DNA of 64,000 nt from Manihot esculenta (taxonomy: Eukaryota > Streptophyta > Magnoliopsida > Malpighiales > Euphorbiaceae), in contig NC_035176.2 in NCBI RefSeq assembly GCF_001659605.2, positions 22,606,847-22,670,846 of the forward strand, written 5' to 3'. The stretch's first letter is position 1. Each line of letters starts with the position of its first letter. A model generated the notes under the pieces. The model worked only from the letters and a program-made list of their open reading frames with translations. It was not told the origin of the DNA and did not search any database. The position numbers and the translations under genes were made by a program. This document shows, one piece after another, positions 55,018-64,000 of this stretch.

Positions 55018-55190
55018 TGAAATAGGACTGATTAGACTTCGTCAGGATTTTTAACCAATAACATTTAGCTAAGATGAAATTTAGAAAACGAAATGCTAGA
55101 AGCCGAAATCTCTTATTGAATTCTCAAAAATTGAAAAGTATCTCAAATAGTTAAAAAAGTGTGATCATTCAGTCTTCTATAAATAATCAT
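55018..55190 (-). repeat. Truncated 5' LTR of element B
   Basis: Only the LTR end is kept (complement of TGAAATAGGACTGATTAG onwards). It follows the A LTR through the AACCAATA and GAAATCTCTTATTGAATTCT parts, then loses similarity between 55140 and 55200. Confidence 0.75.
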
Positions 55191-55199
55191 AAGCTGGCA

Positions 55200-56333
55200 T
55201 TATTTTTCTTGTTGTGTATGTTGATGAAATTGTTATTATAGGGAATGATTATGTAGGGATATCTTCCTTCAAGGCTTTATTGCATAATAGCTTCTATATG
55301 AAAGACTTGGGCCAGCTAAAATACTTCTTGGAAGTAGAATTTTAAATAAGTAAGAAATTTTCTTATCTCAGAGAAAATATGTCCTTGACTTGTTTATAGA
55401 AACTGAGAAGTTAGGAGTTAAGGCCTGCAACACATTAATGATTCCTAATGAACATCTCATAAAAGATGATGGTGATCTCTATGATGATCCAGAGAGGTAC
55501 ATAAGATTGGTTGGAAAATTAAACTATCTTATTGTAATGACCATGCCATGTAGTAAGTGTTTGAGTCAGTTCATATCTGCACGCATAGTCAAACATTGGA
55601 TAAATCTGGAACAAATCCTATGTTACTTGAAGGGAACTCCTAGGCTTGTTATACTATATAGTGATCATGGAAACTCTAGCATCAAGTGCTTTTCAAATGT
55701 TAATTGGGCTGAATCCAAAAGTGGTAGAAGGTCCACTACAGGCTACTATGTTTTTATTGGAGGGAACTTAGTATCATGAAAGAGTAAGAAGCAGAGTGTT
55801 GTATACAAATCAATTGCAAAATTTGAATACAAAGCCACGGCTCAATTTACTTGTGAGATTTTGTAGATAAACCATTTATTAGTAAAAATTACTTGAATCT
55901 CTCATCACTAGTAAAACTGTGGTGTAATAATCAAGTAGCTCTCCACGTTGCCTCTAACCCAGTGTACCATGAGTAGACAAAATATATTAAAGTCCATTAT
56001 CACTTTATCCATTAAAAGGTTCAAGAGAATGTGATCTCCATTAGATATGTGAAGGCAGGGGAACAATTAGGTGATTTGTTTACAAAAGCATTAAATTGAT
56101 CTCGAGTAGAATATCTTTGTAATATACTAAGCATGATTAACATCTACTCTAGCTTGAGGGGCAAGGAGGGTTATGATATGTAAATTATTAAGTTTCCATG
56201 TACATAGCATAATTATTGGCATAATATTAGGGATCTAACTATTTTTCCACAGATAGATTTTGTAACCTGTATAAATACCTATTCATTCATAGTAGAATAT
56301 AAAGTTTTTCTCCATTTTTAGTCTGATTTTACA
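55200..56333 (+). mobile_element. 3' fragment of a Ty1/copia element: RT end, RNase H and short LTR
   Basis: From about 55211 it reads FLVVYVDEIVIIGND (the YVDD box with its second Asp changed to Glu) and SFYMKDLGQLKYFL. After shifts, the open part 55390-55779 has RYIRLVGKLNYL, EQILCYLKGTPRLVILYSDH and ESKSGRRSTTGYYVFIGGN. RNase H then decays to about 56100. A purine-rich GAGGGGCAAGGAGGG at about 56156-56170 precedes a probable short LTR (about 56173-56333, TGATATG...TTTTACA). The 5' two thirds of the element are missing. It is a different copia family from 7827-12580. Confidence 0.85.
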
Positions 56334-57425
56334 CTTTGAAATGGAAGGTGGTTGGTAGATGTAAAGGTGAATACTAGGTGATTCACTCATAAGGTCATTT
56401 CTAAAGATGGTGAACAACTTATGGTGTTGACAGCAGTTTATGCTAGCCCAGCATCAATGAAACAGAATTATCTATGGCGTGATCTCCATGCTCATGGTAG
56501 CTTAGTGAAAGCCCCTTCGGTTCTAATAGGAAATTGGAATGTTATTCTAAAGAAAGGATGGATCATCAGCTAGAGTGGGGGTTTGCAAGCATTTTTTGGA
56601 CTGGATAAATGCTTCTCAGTTGTTGGATCTAAACTTTAATGTTCCATGTTTTACTTGGAAATGTGATAACTTTCTGAGAGATTGGATCAATCAATTTGTA
56701 ATGAGCAATGTCAATTTCATTTTCCAACGGTAGAAGTTTTTCACTTGCCTAGAATGTACTCAAACTATAGTCCTCTCCTTTTAAAAATCAAGCAGTGTAT
56801 TCATAATTACCATCAGAATCCATTCCGCTTCCAAGCTACGCGACTTAATCTAAGTTGGAGAAGATGGTGAAAGATAATTGGGCTCATCATGAGGATATAA
56901 TGGAATAGATATGCTCTTGTACAAAAGTTGGCCAACCTTGGAATAATCATCTTCTGCCCTTTATATATTTTGTTACTATCAAAGAAATCGAGAGATCTCT
57001 GTTTGACAGGAAGCCATGGAAGACTTCTAGGAAGGATTGTTCGTATGCAAGATTCTATAGAAAATTTTGGAATGTGGTGACTACAGATATTCATGCTGAA
57101 AATGTGGGAGTTTGATTAGTTGGTCCCTTGAGATCGAATATGAATGCACTCTCATAACTTTGATCCGAAAGGTTAGCAATCACATCACATGCATATGTCT
57201 CAATTTCGACCTGTTGCATAAAGTCATCACAAAAGTTATAACTAATAGGGTTGAAAGTCCTTATACATTTTTGGTTTGTCAATATCAGACTAGCTTCATG
57301 CCAGGTCGGCAAAATTCATTTAGTGAGGAAAACTACATGTAAAATGAGTTACTTAACTATTAAAGTCAGACATGGAAAAAGCTTATGATGGGATAAGTTA
57401 GGATACTTTAGTGCATGCAGGATTG
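56334..57425 (+). pseudogene. L1-type LINE ORF2: endonuclease and RT start, broken
   Basis: The endonuclease part reads LTAVYASPASMKQNYLWRDL, PSVLIGNWNVIL (usual GDFN), then, after shifts, FPTVEVFHLPRMYSNYSPLL, which corresponds to the conserved SDHSPL end. After a linker, RT starts with LLHKVITKVITNRVESPYTF and QTSFMPGRQN near 57205-57310, then DMEKAYDGIS near 57370. These are plant L1 ORF2 motifs. The 5' end, including ORF1 and the first half of the endonuclease, is absent. A MITE at 57435 interrupts it. Confidence 0.87.
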
Positions 57426-57434
57426 TTTATCTAG

Positions 57435-58109
57435 GATTGTAATCGAACCGAATTGAGCCAAACTTTGATAAGTTCATACTCGATTAGAAAATAAATTTAA
57501 AAACTCAAATTTGAACTCGACTCGAATTTCATATATAAACTTGAGATCGATTTATAAAATAAATATTAAATTCGAGTTCGATTCGTAATAAACTCGTTTA
57601 TCACATTAACGAGCCAATTCATATTCTATTTAAAAACCTCAAATTTAAACTTATTTAGATTCGAATTTGAACTCGATTATATTATAAACAAACTCAATAT
57701 AATTCAAATTCATTTAAATTATAAATAAATTTAAATTATAAATAAAATTTAAGTTATAAGATCGATATTTTTAAATTAATTTTTTTTATTTAATTGAAAT
57801 CTCTCAAATTCAAAACTAATGAAAAAGAATGTAGAAATGTTGTTTTTTTATAGAGAAGTCACAATCTCCATATCCCTTCAACTTTCGATGTGGGATTGGT
57901 ATTGGCGAACGAGTCTGTTAGCGAGCCTAAACAAACCGAATACTGCTAAGCTCAAACTCGGTTCGTTTATTAAATGAAACTAAAACGTGAGTTTGAACTC
58001 AGCTCGTTTAAAAAACGAACCGAACTGAACCCGATTGAATTTTTATCGAGTCGAGTCTCGAATAATTCACAAACAGTTTGATTTGTTTATATCCCTATAT
58101 ACCTCTATA
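57435..58109. mobile_element. Non-autonomous Mutator-like MITE inserted in the LINE
   Basis: 675 bp, flanked by an exact 9-bp duplication TTTATCTAG (57426-57434 and 58110-58118), the length typical of MULEs. The ends are imperfect inverted repeats (GGATTGTAATCGAACCGAA on the left; the complement of the right end has AGGGATATAAACAAATCAAA). The interior has facing GATTCGAGTT/AACTCG-rich segments. No coding capacity. Removing it restores LINE RT sequence from DMEKAYDGIS to HCVPTVSMRILWNGG. Confidence 0.8.
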
Positions 58110-58118
58110 TTTATCTAG

Positions 58119-58440
58119 TTGAGGTTATTATGCACTGTGTTCCAACAGTATCCATGAGGATCTTATGGAATGGTGGGATGATTAAACTTTTTAAACCCCA
58201 AAAGGGTCTTGGTTAAGGAATCCTTTGTTTCCATATGTTTTTGTGCTTTGTATGGAGTGCTTAGTACATGAGATTCAAAGAGCAATTAATAAAGGGATAT
58301 GGAAGCCTCTTCGTATGTGTAGAAATGGTCCTACCATTACTCAACAGATGACCTGGTATTGTTTGCGCAAGCAATAGCGGAGCAAATAGACGAAGTTGTA
58401 TAAGTCCTTTTCTGTTATTATTGGAGCTAAATTATACATG
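58119..58440 (+). pseudogene. L1-type LINE ORF2: RT core after the MITE, broken
   Basis: Contains HCVPTVSMRILWNGG, FVLCMECLVHEIQRAINKGI, WKPLRMCRNGPTI and, in a shifted frame, the catalytic ADDLVLFAQA near 58350-58380. These align in order with plant L1 RT. The remainder of ORF2 is not recognisable after about 58440. Confidence 0.85.
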
Positions 58441-58465
58441 ATCATAATTCATCTTTATGAAACCC

Positions 58466-58488
58466 TAATAATAATAATAATAATAATC
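58466..58488. repeat. (AAT)n microsatellite
   Basis: About seven AAT units, possibly a remnant of the LINE tail. Confidence 0.8.
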
Positions 58489-59700
58489 TTGTTTTAATTT
58501 TTGTAATTATGTTTTTCCTTTTCATTCTAATAATTTTTAAATATTGGATGCAAATTTATTCAAATATTTAGAACTTGAAAAATGAGCTTATTGCTTTTTT
58601 TTTTTTTTTGTTAACTTTGAAATTAATAAAAGTTTTCTAAAAAAAATTAGAAAATTGTGTTTCATATGAAATGACAAGTAATGGTGTTGGACACGCGCAG
58701 TGGAAGCTATTTGGTGACTTCTCGGCAATATTATCCTTTAAAATTTGTGTGCCTAACTTTTCCTAACTTGGTGGAATCAAAGCTCTCAAATGTGAACACT
58801 CTGATCGGTCTGCACGAACCACACTTAGCAAGATCCACCATTTAGCCGAAACTCCTCTTAGCCTCCAATTCCTCTTTCAGCTAAATCTTCTAAGCAGATT
58901 TGGATTTTTTTTTCTCATAAACTTAGTGGAATGAGCAAATGTGTTAATACTTAATATAAGAGCAATAGGATGACAGCGTCTAATGTCTCTATCATTTTAG
59001 AATCAAGAATGAAGATCAGGTTCTCACACATGAGAAGAAGATAAGGAAGATGATGAAGTTGGGAAGTTTTTTTCTCTCAATCTTTGCATGTTGGTTCACT
59101 TTAGGGATTTGGAAACTTTATATCTACCTTCTAAAGTTGGACACATGTCACTACTTATACATCTCGCTCTTACATATTTCACAACCTTGAGAATAATTCT
59201 TATATGTGTCAAACATATGTACTGATCATTAATCTTAATTAATTAAGTTAATCTCTATTAATTTAATTAATTAATCACTTAACCCATTAATCTAATTAAT
59301 AGACTTTTCGGCTTAACCAATAATTGGTCTTTTGCATAACAAGTGATTTAACTACTGAAAACTCAAGCCCATATGGAAGAACCGGTACACCTACTTAACA
59401 TTAAATCAAATCTATGTCCAATATGGAATAAATATATTACATAAATTTAATTTGATTTTTCCATGTCTTTGATTTTTATTGAATTTAGTTTAAATTATAA
59501 TACAACTTTTACAATTAATATTGCTAATTAAATTAATTAATTTATTAATTAATTATTGTCAAAAAGTAGTTTTTGTGTGTGTATAACATTTTATATTCAT
59601 AATCAATTAGCAATAGAAATAGAAACACATTTCCATCAACTTAGAATAATATTCGTAAGATATTCTTGGTTCCTAAAACTATAATTAAAGTTCAGTACAA
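58489..59700. other. Unassigned intergenic DNA
   Basis: Moderately AT-rich, with a T10 run near 58597 and TTAATTAA-rich sequence at 59220-59300 and 59520-59550. It may hold pieces of another LTR element, but I saw no terminal structure or domain. Confidence 0.4.
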
Positions 59701-59704
59701 CCTG

Positions 59705-60450
59705 TCATGATTACTTAATTAATAATAAATATTTTATTTCATTCAATTCGAATTACAATTCTAAATTATGATGCACTAAAATTCTTTTATTATAATATTC
59801 TAATTTAATTTATGGTCACGATAAATATCAAATCTTAATACTTTAAGTCATATAATTTTATATTTTATTTAAATTCTTTATTATTAATATTTACATCAAA
59901 AATTCTTTTTTTAATTAAGTTAAATTATCATATCCGAAAGTTTTATTTATCGATAAAAATTAATATAGTTACAACTCATTTTTTCCATACACAACTAACT
60001 TAAGTCAATATCTCACCATATAGTCATATATTATATAAGCATATAAGCTATATCAAACTTTAAATCGCATGCTCAGAATTCTTAATATTACATGTTATAA
60101 TTACTTAATTAATAAAATTTTATATATTCTATTTAATTTGAAATATGATTATAAATCGGCATATACTAAATTTCCTTTGTAATAAAGTCGCGATCTAAAT
60201 TAGAGTTATAGTAAATATCAAAGTAATACTTTAGATCATATATTGTTTACATTAAAAATTCCTTTCTAATTAAGTCAAATTGTTATGATTAAAAACTTTA
60301 TTTATCAAGAATAAATAATATGGTCATTGGACTTTATCTCCTCACTCAAGGTAATGAATCCTTTTTTACTGACCCTTATCTTCATATGCAATTAATTTGA
60401 GCCAACGTTCACTACATGCTCATGTATTATACAAGCATGTAAGTGATATT
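59705..60450. repeat. Degenerate direct duplication, unit about 390 bp
   Basis: ATGATTACTTAATTAATAA at about 59706 recurs as ATAATTACTTAATTAATAA at about 60096. In both copies it is followed in the same order by (A/C)TAAA(A)TT(T/C), TAAATATCAAA, AATTAAGT.AAATT, TTTATTTATC and CATATA.TAAGCAT-like sequence. The copies are strongly diverged. Confidence 0.6.
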
Positions 60451-60477
60451 AACAAAAATTATTTATATACAAAATAA

Positions 60478-60853
60478 GTGTCATGGTTAGTGGAACATTT
60501 CAGGCTTATCATGCAAGCATGCTGTTAGAGCATTAGGATACAAGAAAGTTGAGATCAAAGACTTTTGTGATGAATGTTTCACCATTTCTACATACAAGAA
60601 GGTATATGAATATGCAATACATCCCATACCACAAAAGGATTTGCAACCGGATAAGGATCACTCACCAAGTAGCCTCCTCCTTTGAAAAGGTAACCAGGCA
60701 GACCAAAAAAGGTGAAGAGAGAAGATGATGAGGCAGGTCCAGCTCCAAAGAGGACAAAGAATGCCACAGTAGTTTGCAAAAGTTATCACAAGTTGGGACA
60801 TAATAAAAGAACCTGTCAAGTTACACTTGGTGGAGTTAAAATATCTTTCTAAT
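60478..60853 (+). pseudogene. MULE transposase C-terminus: SWIM zinc finger and zinc knuckle, broken
   Basis: Reads C-H-G-stop-WNISGLSCKHAVRALGYKK, the CxC...CxH SWIM finger of Mutator-type transposases (a stop at 60488, the second Cys already lost). It continues with FTISTYKKVYEYAIHPIP. After a frameshift near 60670 come PGRPKKVKREDDEAGPAPKR and the knuckle CKSYHKLGHNKRTC, where one Cys is Tyr. This order is diagnostic of MuDR/MULE transposases. The catalytic domain is not present upstream. Confidence 0.82.
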
Positions 60854-60919
60854 TGCTTTTTCCATTTACATATATATCCATTTACTATTTTAATTTATTT
60901 AACTATTTCTACTAATTTT

Positions 60920-61478
60920 TGTAATACCCGGCTAGACTCCGGTATCGGAATTCCTACCGTCCGGTGGAATCTGGGATGTCGGAAACCTCTAGAAGGGTAA
61001 AATCATATTTTTATAAAATGTTTTAATGTATTTCATGGGTTTAAACAAGAAAGAAATTAAGTTTTGAATAAAAATAGTCTTGAGAGGAAGACTCAGGTTC
61101 GGCCGCCGAACCTCAAGTTCGGCCGCCGAACATGCATCACTTCGGGAGTGCTTTAGGCCCCCAAAGGCATAAGTGAGGGAAGTCCAGGTTCGGCCGCCGA
61201 ACATGGCATGCATGCGGAGGCACGTTAGGCCCTCGAAAGTGGCCTGGCCAGCCACCTATAAAAGGGTCCCCTTGTCCGAATGGGCGAGCTTTTCTCCCCA
61301 TTTTCGGCCAAGGTGAGTTCTCCGCCGTCCCTCGCCAATTTTGAGTCATTTTCTTCAAATCTTTTATGATTTTCATGAGTTTTTACTTTGTTTTGAAGAT
61401 TTTTGAGCAAAGGGAAAGTTTTGAGGCTTGAAAGACTCAGGAGCTCTTTTCCTTTGGTCTCCAAGTTTAGGTCGTCTC
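60920..61478 (+). mobile_element. Element G: start of a C/D-family LTR, interrupted by element F
   Basis: TGTAATACCCGGC start, three exact TTCGGCCGCCGAA motifs (about 61095-61205) and the TATA box CCTATAAAAGG at about 61255-61265. It breaks off at 61478, inside the leader, where LTR F begins in the opposite orientation. Confidence 0.87.
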
Positions 61479-64000
61479 TGTAACGACCCGGAAATCCGGA
61501 CCGCTACCGGCGCTAGTATCCAGATCGGCATAAGGCCGCCGGGACCCGTAGCAAGCCTACTATGCATCCTGTACAGCTGGTATAATCCCAAACATGATCC
61601 AACATAAGCATAAACTTTAAAACATAAGGCTGTAAACTTTTTCTTTAACCCGTTTGACCTGTGTATGCACTATGACTGAACTCATAGAACCCCTAGGGTC
61701 AGCATACCCTATGTCAAACTCGGTCCATCACATGAAACAACATAAAATAAAACTCATGTACAAAGGGATTATCCAACTCGGGCCAAGCACAATACTATAA
61801 CTCTGAACATATAACATCAGGTCATATTACAATACAACTCTTTTTACAACAATACATAATCTTATATTACATCATGTCCACTGCTATTCTATTACAAAAA
61901 CACGACCATGGAAGTAACCTGCTGGTCTCCTGACTATCTCTGACCCTGCAAACCTGGGGTTAGGGGAGAGGGGTGAGCTAAAAAGCCCAGTGAGTAGAAA
62001 CATGAAAACATTTGCTTTAATTCCTCCATTTATAGGTATATTATTATTCATTTTATGATTATTATCATTATTTTATGCTTTCATGGAATGCATCACAACA
62101 CAAACATATCACATCAAGGATGAATTTGTCACCATTAGCCCTCTACATATCGTAATATGTCCAACTATACCAGGGGCGATGAGGCCACACCTAGTATTCG
62201 CTTACATAACTCATACCATAACATGTCCAACTACACCAGGGGCGATTAGGTCTCACCTAGTGTTCGCTTACATAACATAGTACCAGGAGCGACCTGGTCT
62301 TTCTGTCTCATATCATACCATGGCATATCATATCATATTATCTCATCTCATACTGAGGGCTAAGGATCATCCAACATCCATCCACATCAACAACATATTA
62401 TGCAATGCATCATATTCGTGGGTTCTAATGCAAAACAACCTAATACATATATCATGACATTTTATGATGCATGGATCATGCTCTAAAAACATTTAATTTC
62501 TTAATTTAAAACATTAGGTTTAGTTCCACTCACCTCTGGATAGCTCTGGACTAACTCTGAAGCAGCCAACACTGCTAAATACCTCGGTTCCTCGGGTCCG
62601 ATCCTACACAGGTGGACTCCAGTGAGGTGCCAAACATACTCTAAACAACTCATAAACAACTCCCCAAAAACCTCCTAAAGCATCACTTAAACATGCATAG
62701 AAAACACTCATGAAAAGGCTGGACAGGGCACTTTCGGCGGCACCTTCGGCGGCCGAAAGTCCCAGACAGAGACGAAAGTCAGGCAGGTTCGGCGGCACCT
62801 TCGGCGGCCGAACCCTCTCTCCAGAGACGAAAGTCAGGCACTTTCGGCGGCCGAACATTACCTTCGGCGGCCGAAAGTCTACTTTCAAGCCAAAACTCAA
62901 CTTTCGAGGGCAAGGTTAGGCGGCCAATCCCTGCATTCAAAGGCAGGTTCGGCGGCCGAAACCACCTTCGGCGGCCGAACCTGAGTTCTTCCCAGAAGGG
63001 CAGAACTCAGCTTCTCAGGCATTGAAGCCTCCCAAACCTTCCAAACACCCCAAAACAAGCATCCAACTCCTCAAACACATGCATACTTCCTTAACCATGC
63101 ACAAAGGAGTTCAAACAAGCTTAAACTCCCTAAAACAACATCTAAAGCATACATAGATAGTTTATGACCCACATAGGCCAAAACCATCAAAACAAACCAA
63201 ACCTCACATACTCTCTCCCAATCATGCATACTCTCTCCCATAAGCTCAAAGGGGCTTGAAAACTAACTTAAACCCCAACACAAACATCACATTATCATAC
63301 ATTGGGCATAAACCCACATAAACCCTAACATGCATATCTACCCATGCTCAACCATCAAAACCTCTTAAAACTCACTTAAAATATAAAGGAAAGCATAGAT
63401 CTACACTTACCTCTTGAAGATCGAGGGTTGGTGCGACCCAAAGCTTGAGATGTGGAGAACCCAAACTCTTAAAGTCTCCAAGCTCTCCAAACCTTGATCC
63501 AAGCTTTAAAACTCTTCAAAACAACCATAAGCTTATAAAACGTGAAGGATTTGAAGAAAAAGCAAGAAAACGACTAGAGGAGGACATGAACACACCTGAG
63601 CTCGAGAATGGGGAGGAATCTCGCCCATTTTCGGTCTGAGGGGCTTTTATAGGTGGCCAGCCAAACCTCCTTCGGCGGCCTAACGTGCATGCAAAACACC
63701 CCCATGTTCGGCGGCCGAACTTGAGGTTCGGCGGCCGAACCTGGTTTGTTCAAACATAGCTTTCGGAGGCCAAAAGCGCTCCCAAAACCAACTCATGTTC
63801 GGCGGCCGAACTTCACTTTCGGCGGCCGAACCTGGCAAAAACCTCCTTAGTCTTTTCTTTTCAAAACTCAAATCTTTTTCATTTAAAACCATGAAATCAG
63901 TAAAAATCATTTTAGAAATCACATTTTTACCCCTCTAGAAGACTCTGGCATCATCAAAATTCCACATTCCAACGGAGATTCCGCCGGAAGGTAGGGATTC
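61479..64000 (-). mobile_element. Element F: C-family LTR running off the window end
   Basis: The plus strand starts TGTAACGACCCGG and follows the C LTRs to the window end, some tens of bases before the expected other LTR edge. The TATA box is on the complement of about 63645-63655. Ten exact 13-mers were counted by hand in two clusters (62735-62980 and 63670-63830). A three-copy diverged minisatellite lies at about 62165-62300. Whether it is solo or part of a full element cannot be seen. Confidence 0.88.
62165..62300. repeat. Diverged minisatellite of LTR F
   Basis: Three copies of a unit with ACCAGGGGCGAT...CACCTAG and TTCGCTTACATAAC, about 60 bp apart; the last copy is shortened. Confidence 0.75.

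Larger units (their letters stand above)
30533..55190 (-). mobile_element. Element B: old chromovirus of the element A family, split by three later insertions
   Basis: Joining 30533-31836, 41109-42598, 44853-45145 and 53985 to about 55190 gives a minus-strand copy of element A. The order is 5' LTR remnant, primer site, gag, protease/RT, RNase H, partial integrase, 3' LTR. The breaks are filled by elements C (31837-41108), D (42599-44852) and E (45146-53984). Each join resumes at the same codon position as in A, with a 5-bp target duplication. The 5' LTR is cut short near 55190, where a copia fragment begins. Confidence 0.9.

Overview
The window looks like nuclear DNA of a eudicot plant. It is AT-rich, with introns bounded by GT and AG, plant LTR retrotransposons of several lineages, SINEs, Mutator-like elements and two phloem-protein-2-like genes. 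The mix would suit a Malpighiales genome such as cassava or rubber tree, but that is a guess. No prokaryotic, organellar or rRNA/tRNA gene was seen.

Layout. 1-1990 is a Tat/Ogre-like LTR split by an Athila-like solo LTR. 2000-7800 is AT-rich sequence with a Mutator-like foldback element (3595-4677, 9-bp target duplication), short tandem repeats, two SINE copies and a second foldback repeat. 7827-12580 is a decayed but complete Ty1/copia element. 14435-19577 is a complete but mutated Ty3 chromovirus (element A, perhaps CRM type). 20214-21185 and 26306-29063 (minus strand) are two tandem PP2 genes, each with three exons; they are the only host genes I can support. Old repeats lie between and around them, including a TRIM-like LTR upstream of the second gene.

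30533 to about 55190 is one old minus-strand relative of element A (element B), broken by three later insertions. These are a Tekay/Del-like element with 2.5-kb LTRs and a 487-codon gag (element C, 31837-41108), a related solo LTR in the other orientation (D, 42599-44852, TSD CTTTA) and an Athila-like element lacking integrase (E, 45146-53984, TSD CCTGT). 55200-58440 holds a copia 3' fragment and an L1-type LINE, which is itself split by a 675-bp Mutator-like MITE with a 9-bp target duplication. 60478-60853 is the C-terminal end of a MULE transposase. From 60920 to the window end there are two more C/D-family LTRs, one inserted in the other.

No retroelement keeps an uninterrupted set of proteins; the one long intact reading frame is the gag of C. 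The most unusual non-coding signal is the C/D LTR family. Each LTR carries two clusters of an oriented 13-bp hairpin motif, TTCGGCCGCCGAA in LTR sense, one of them just upstream of the TATA box. They also carry a variable minisatellite in the leader. The motif contains the GCCGCC core bound by plant ERF proteins.
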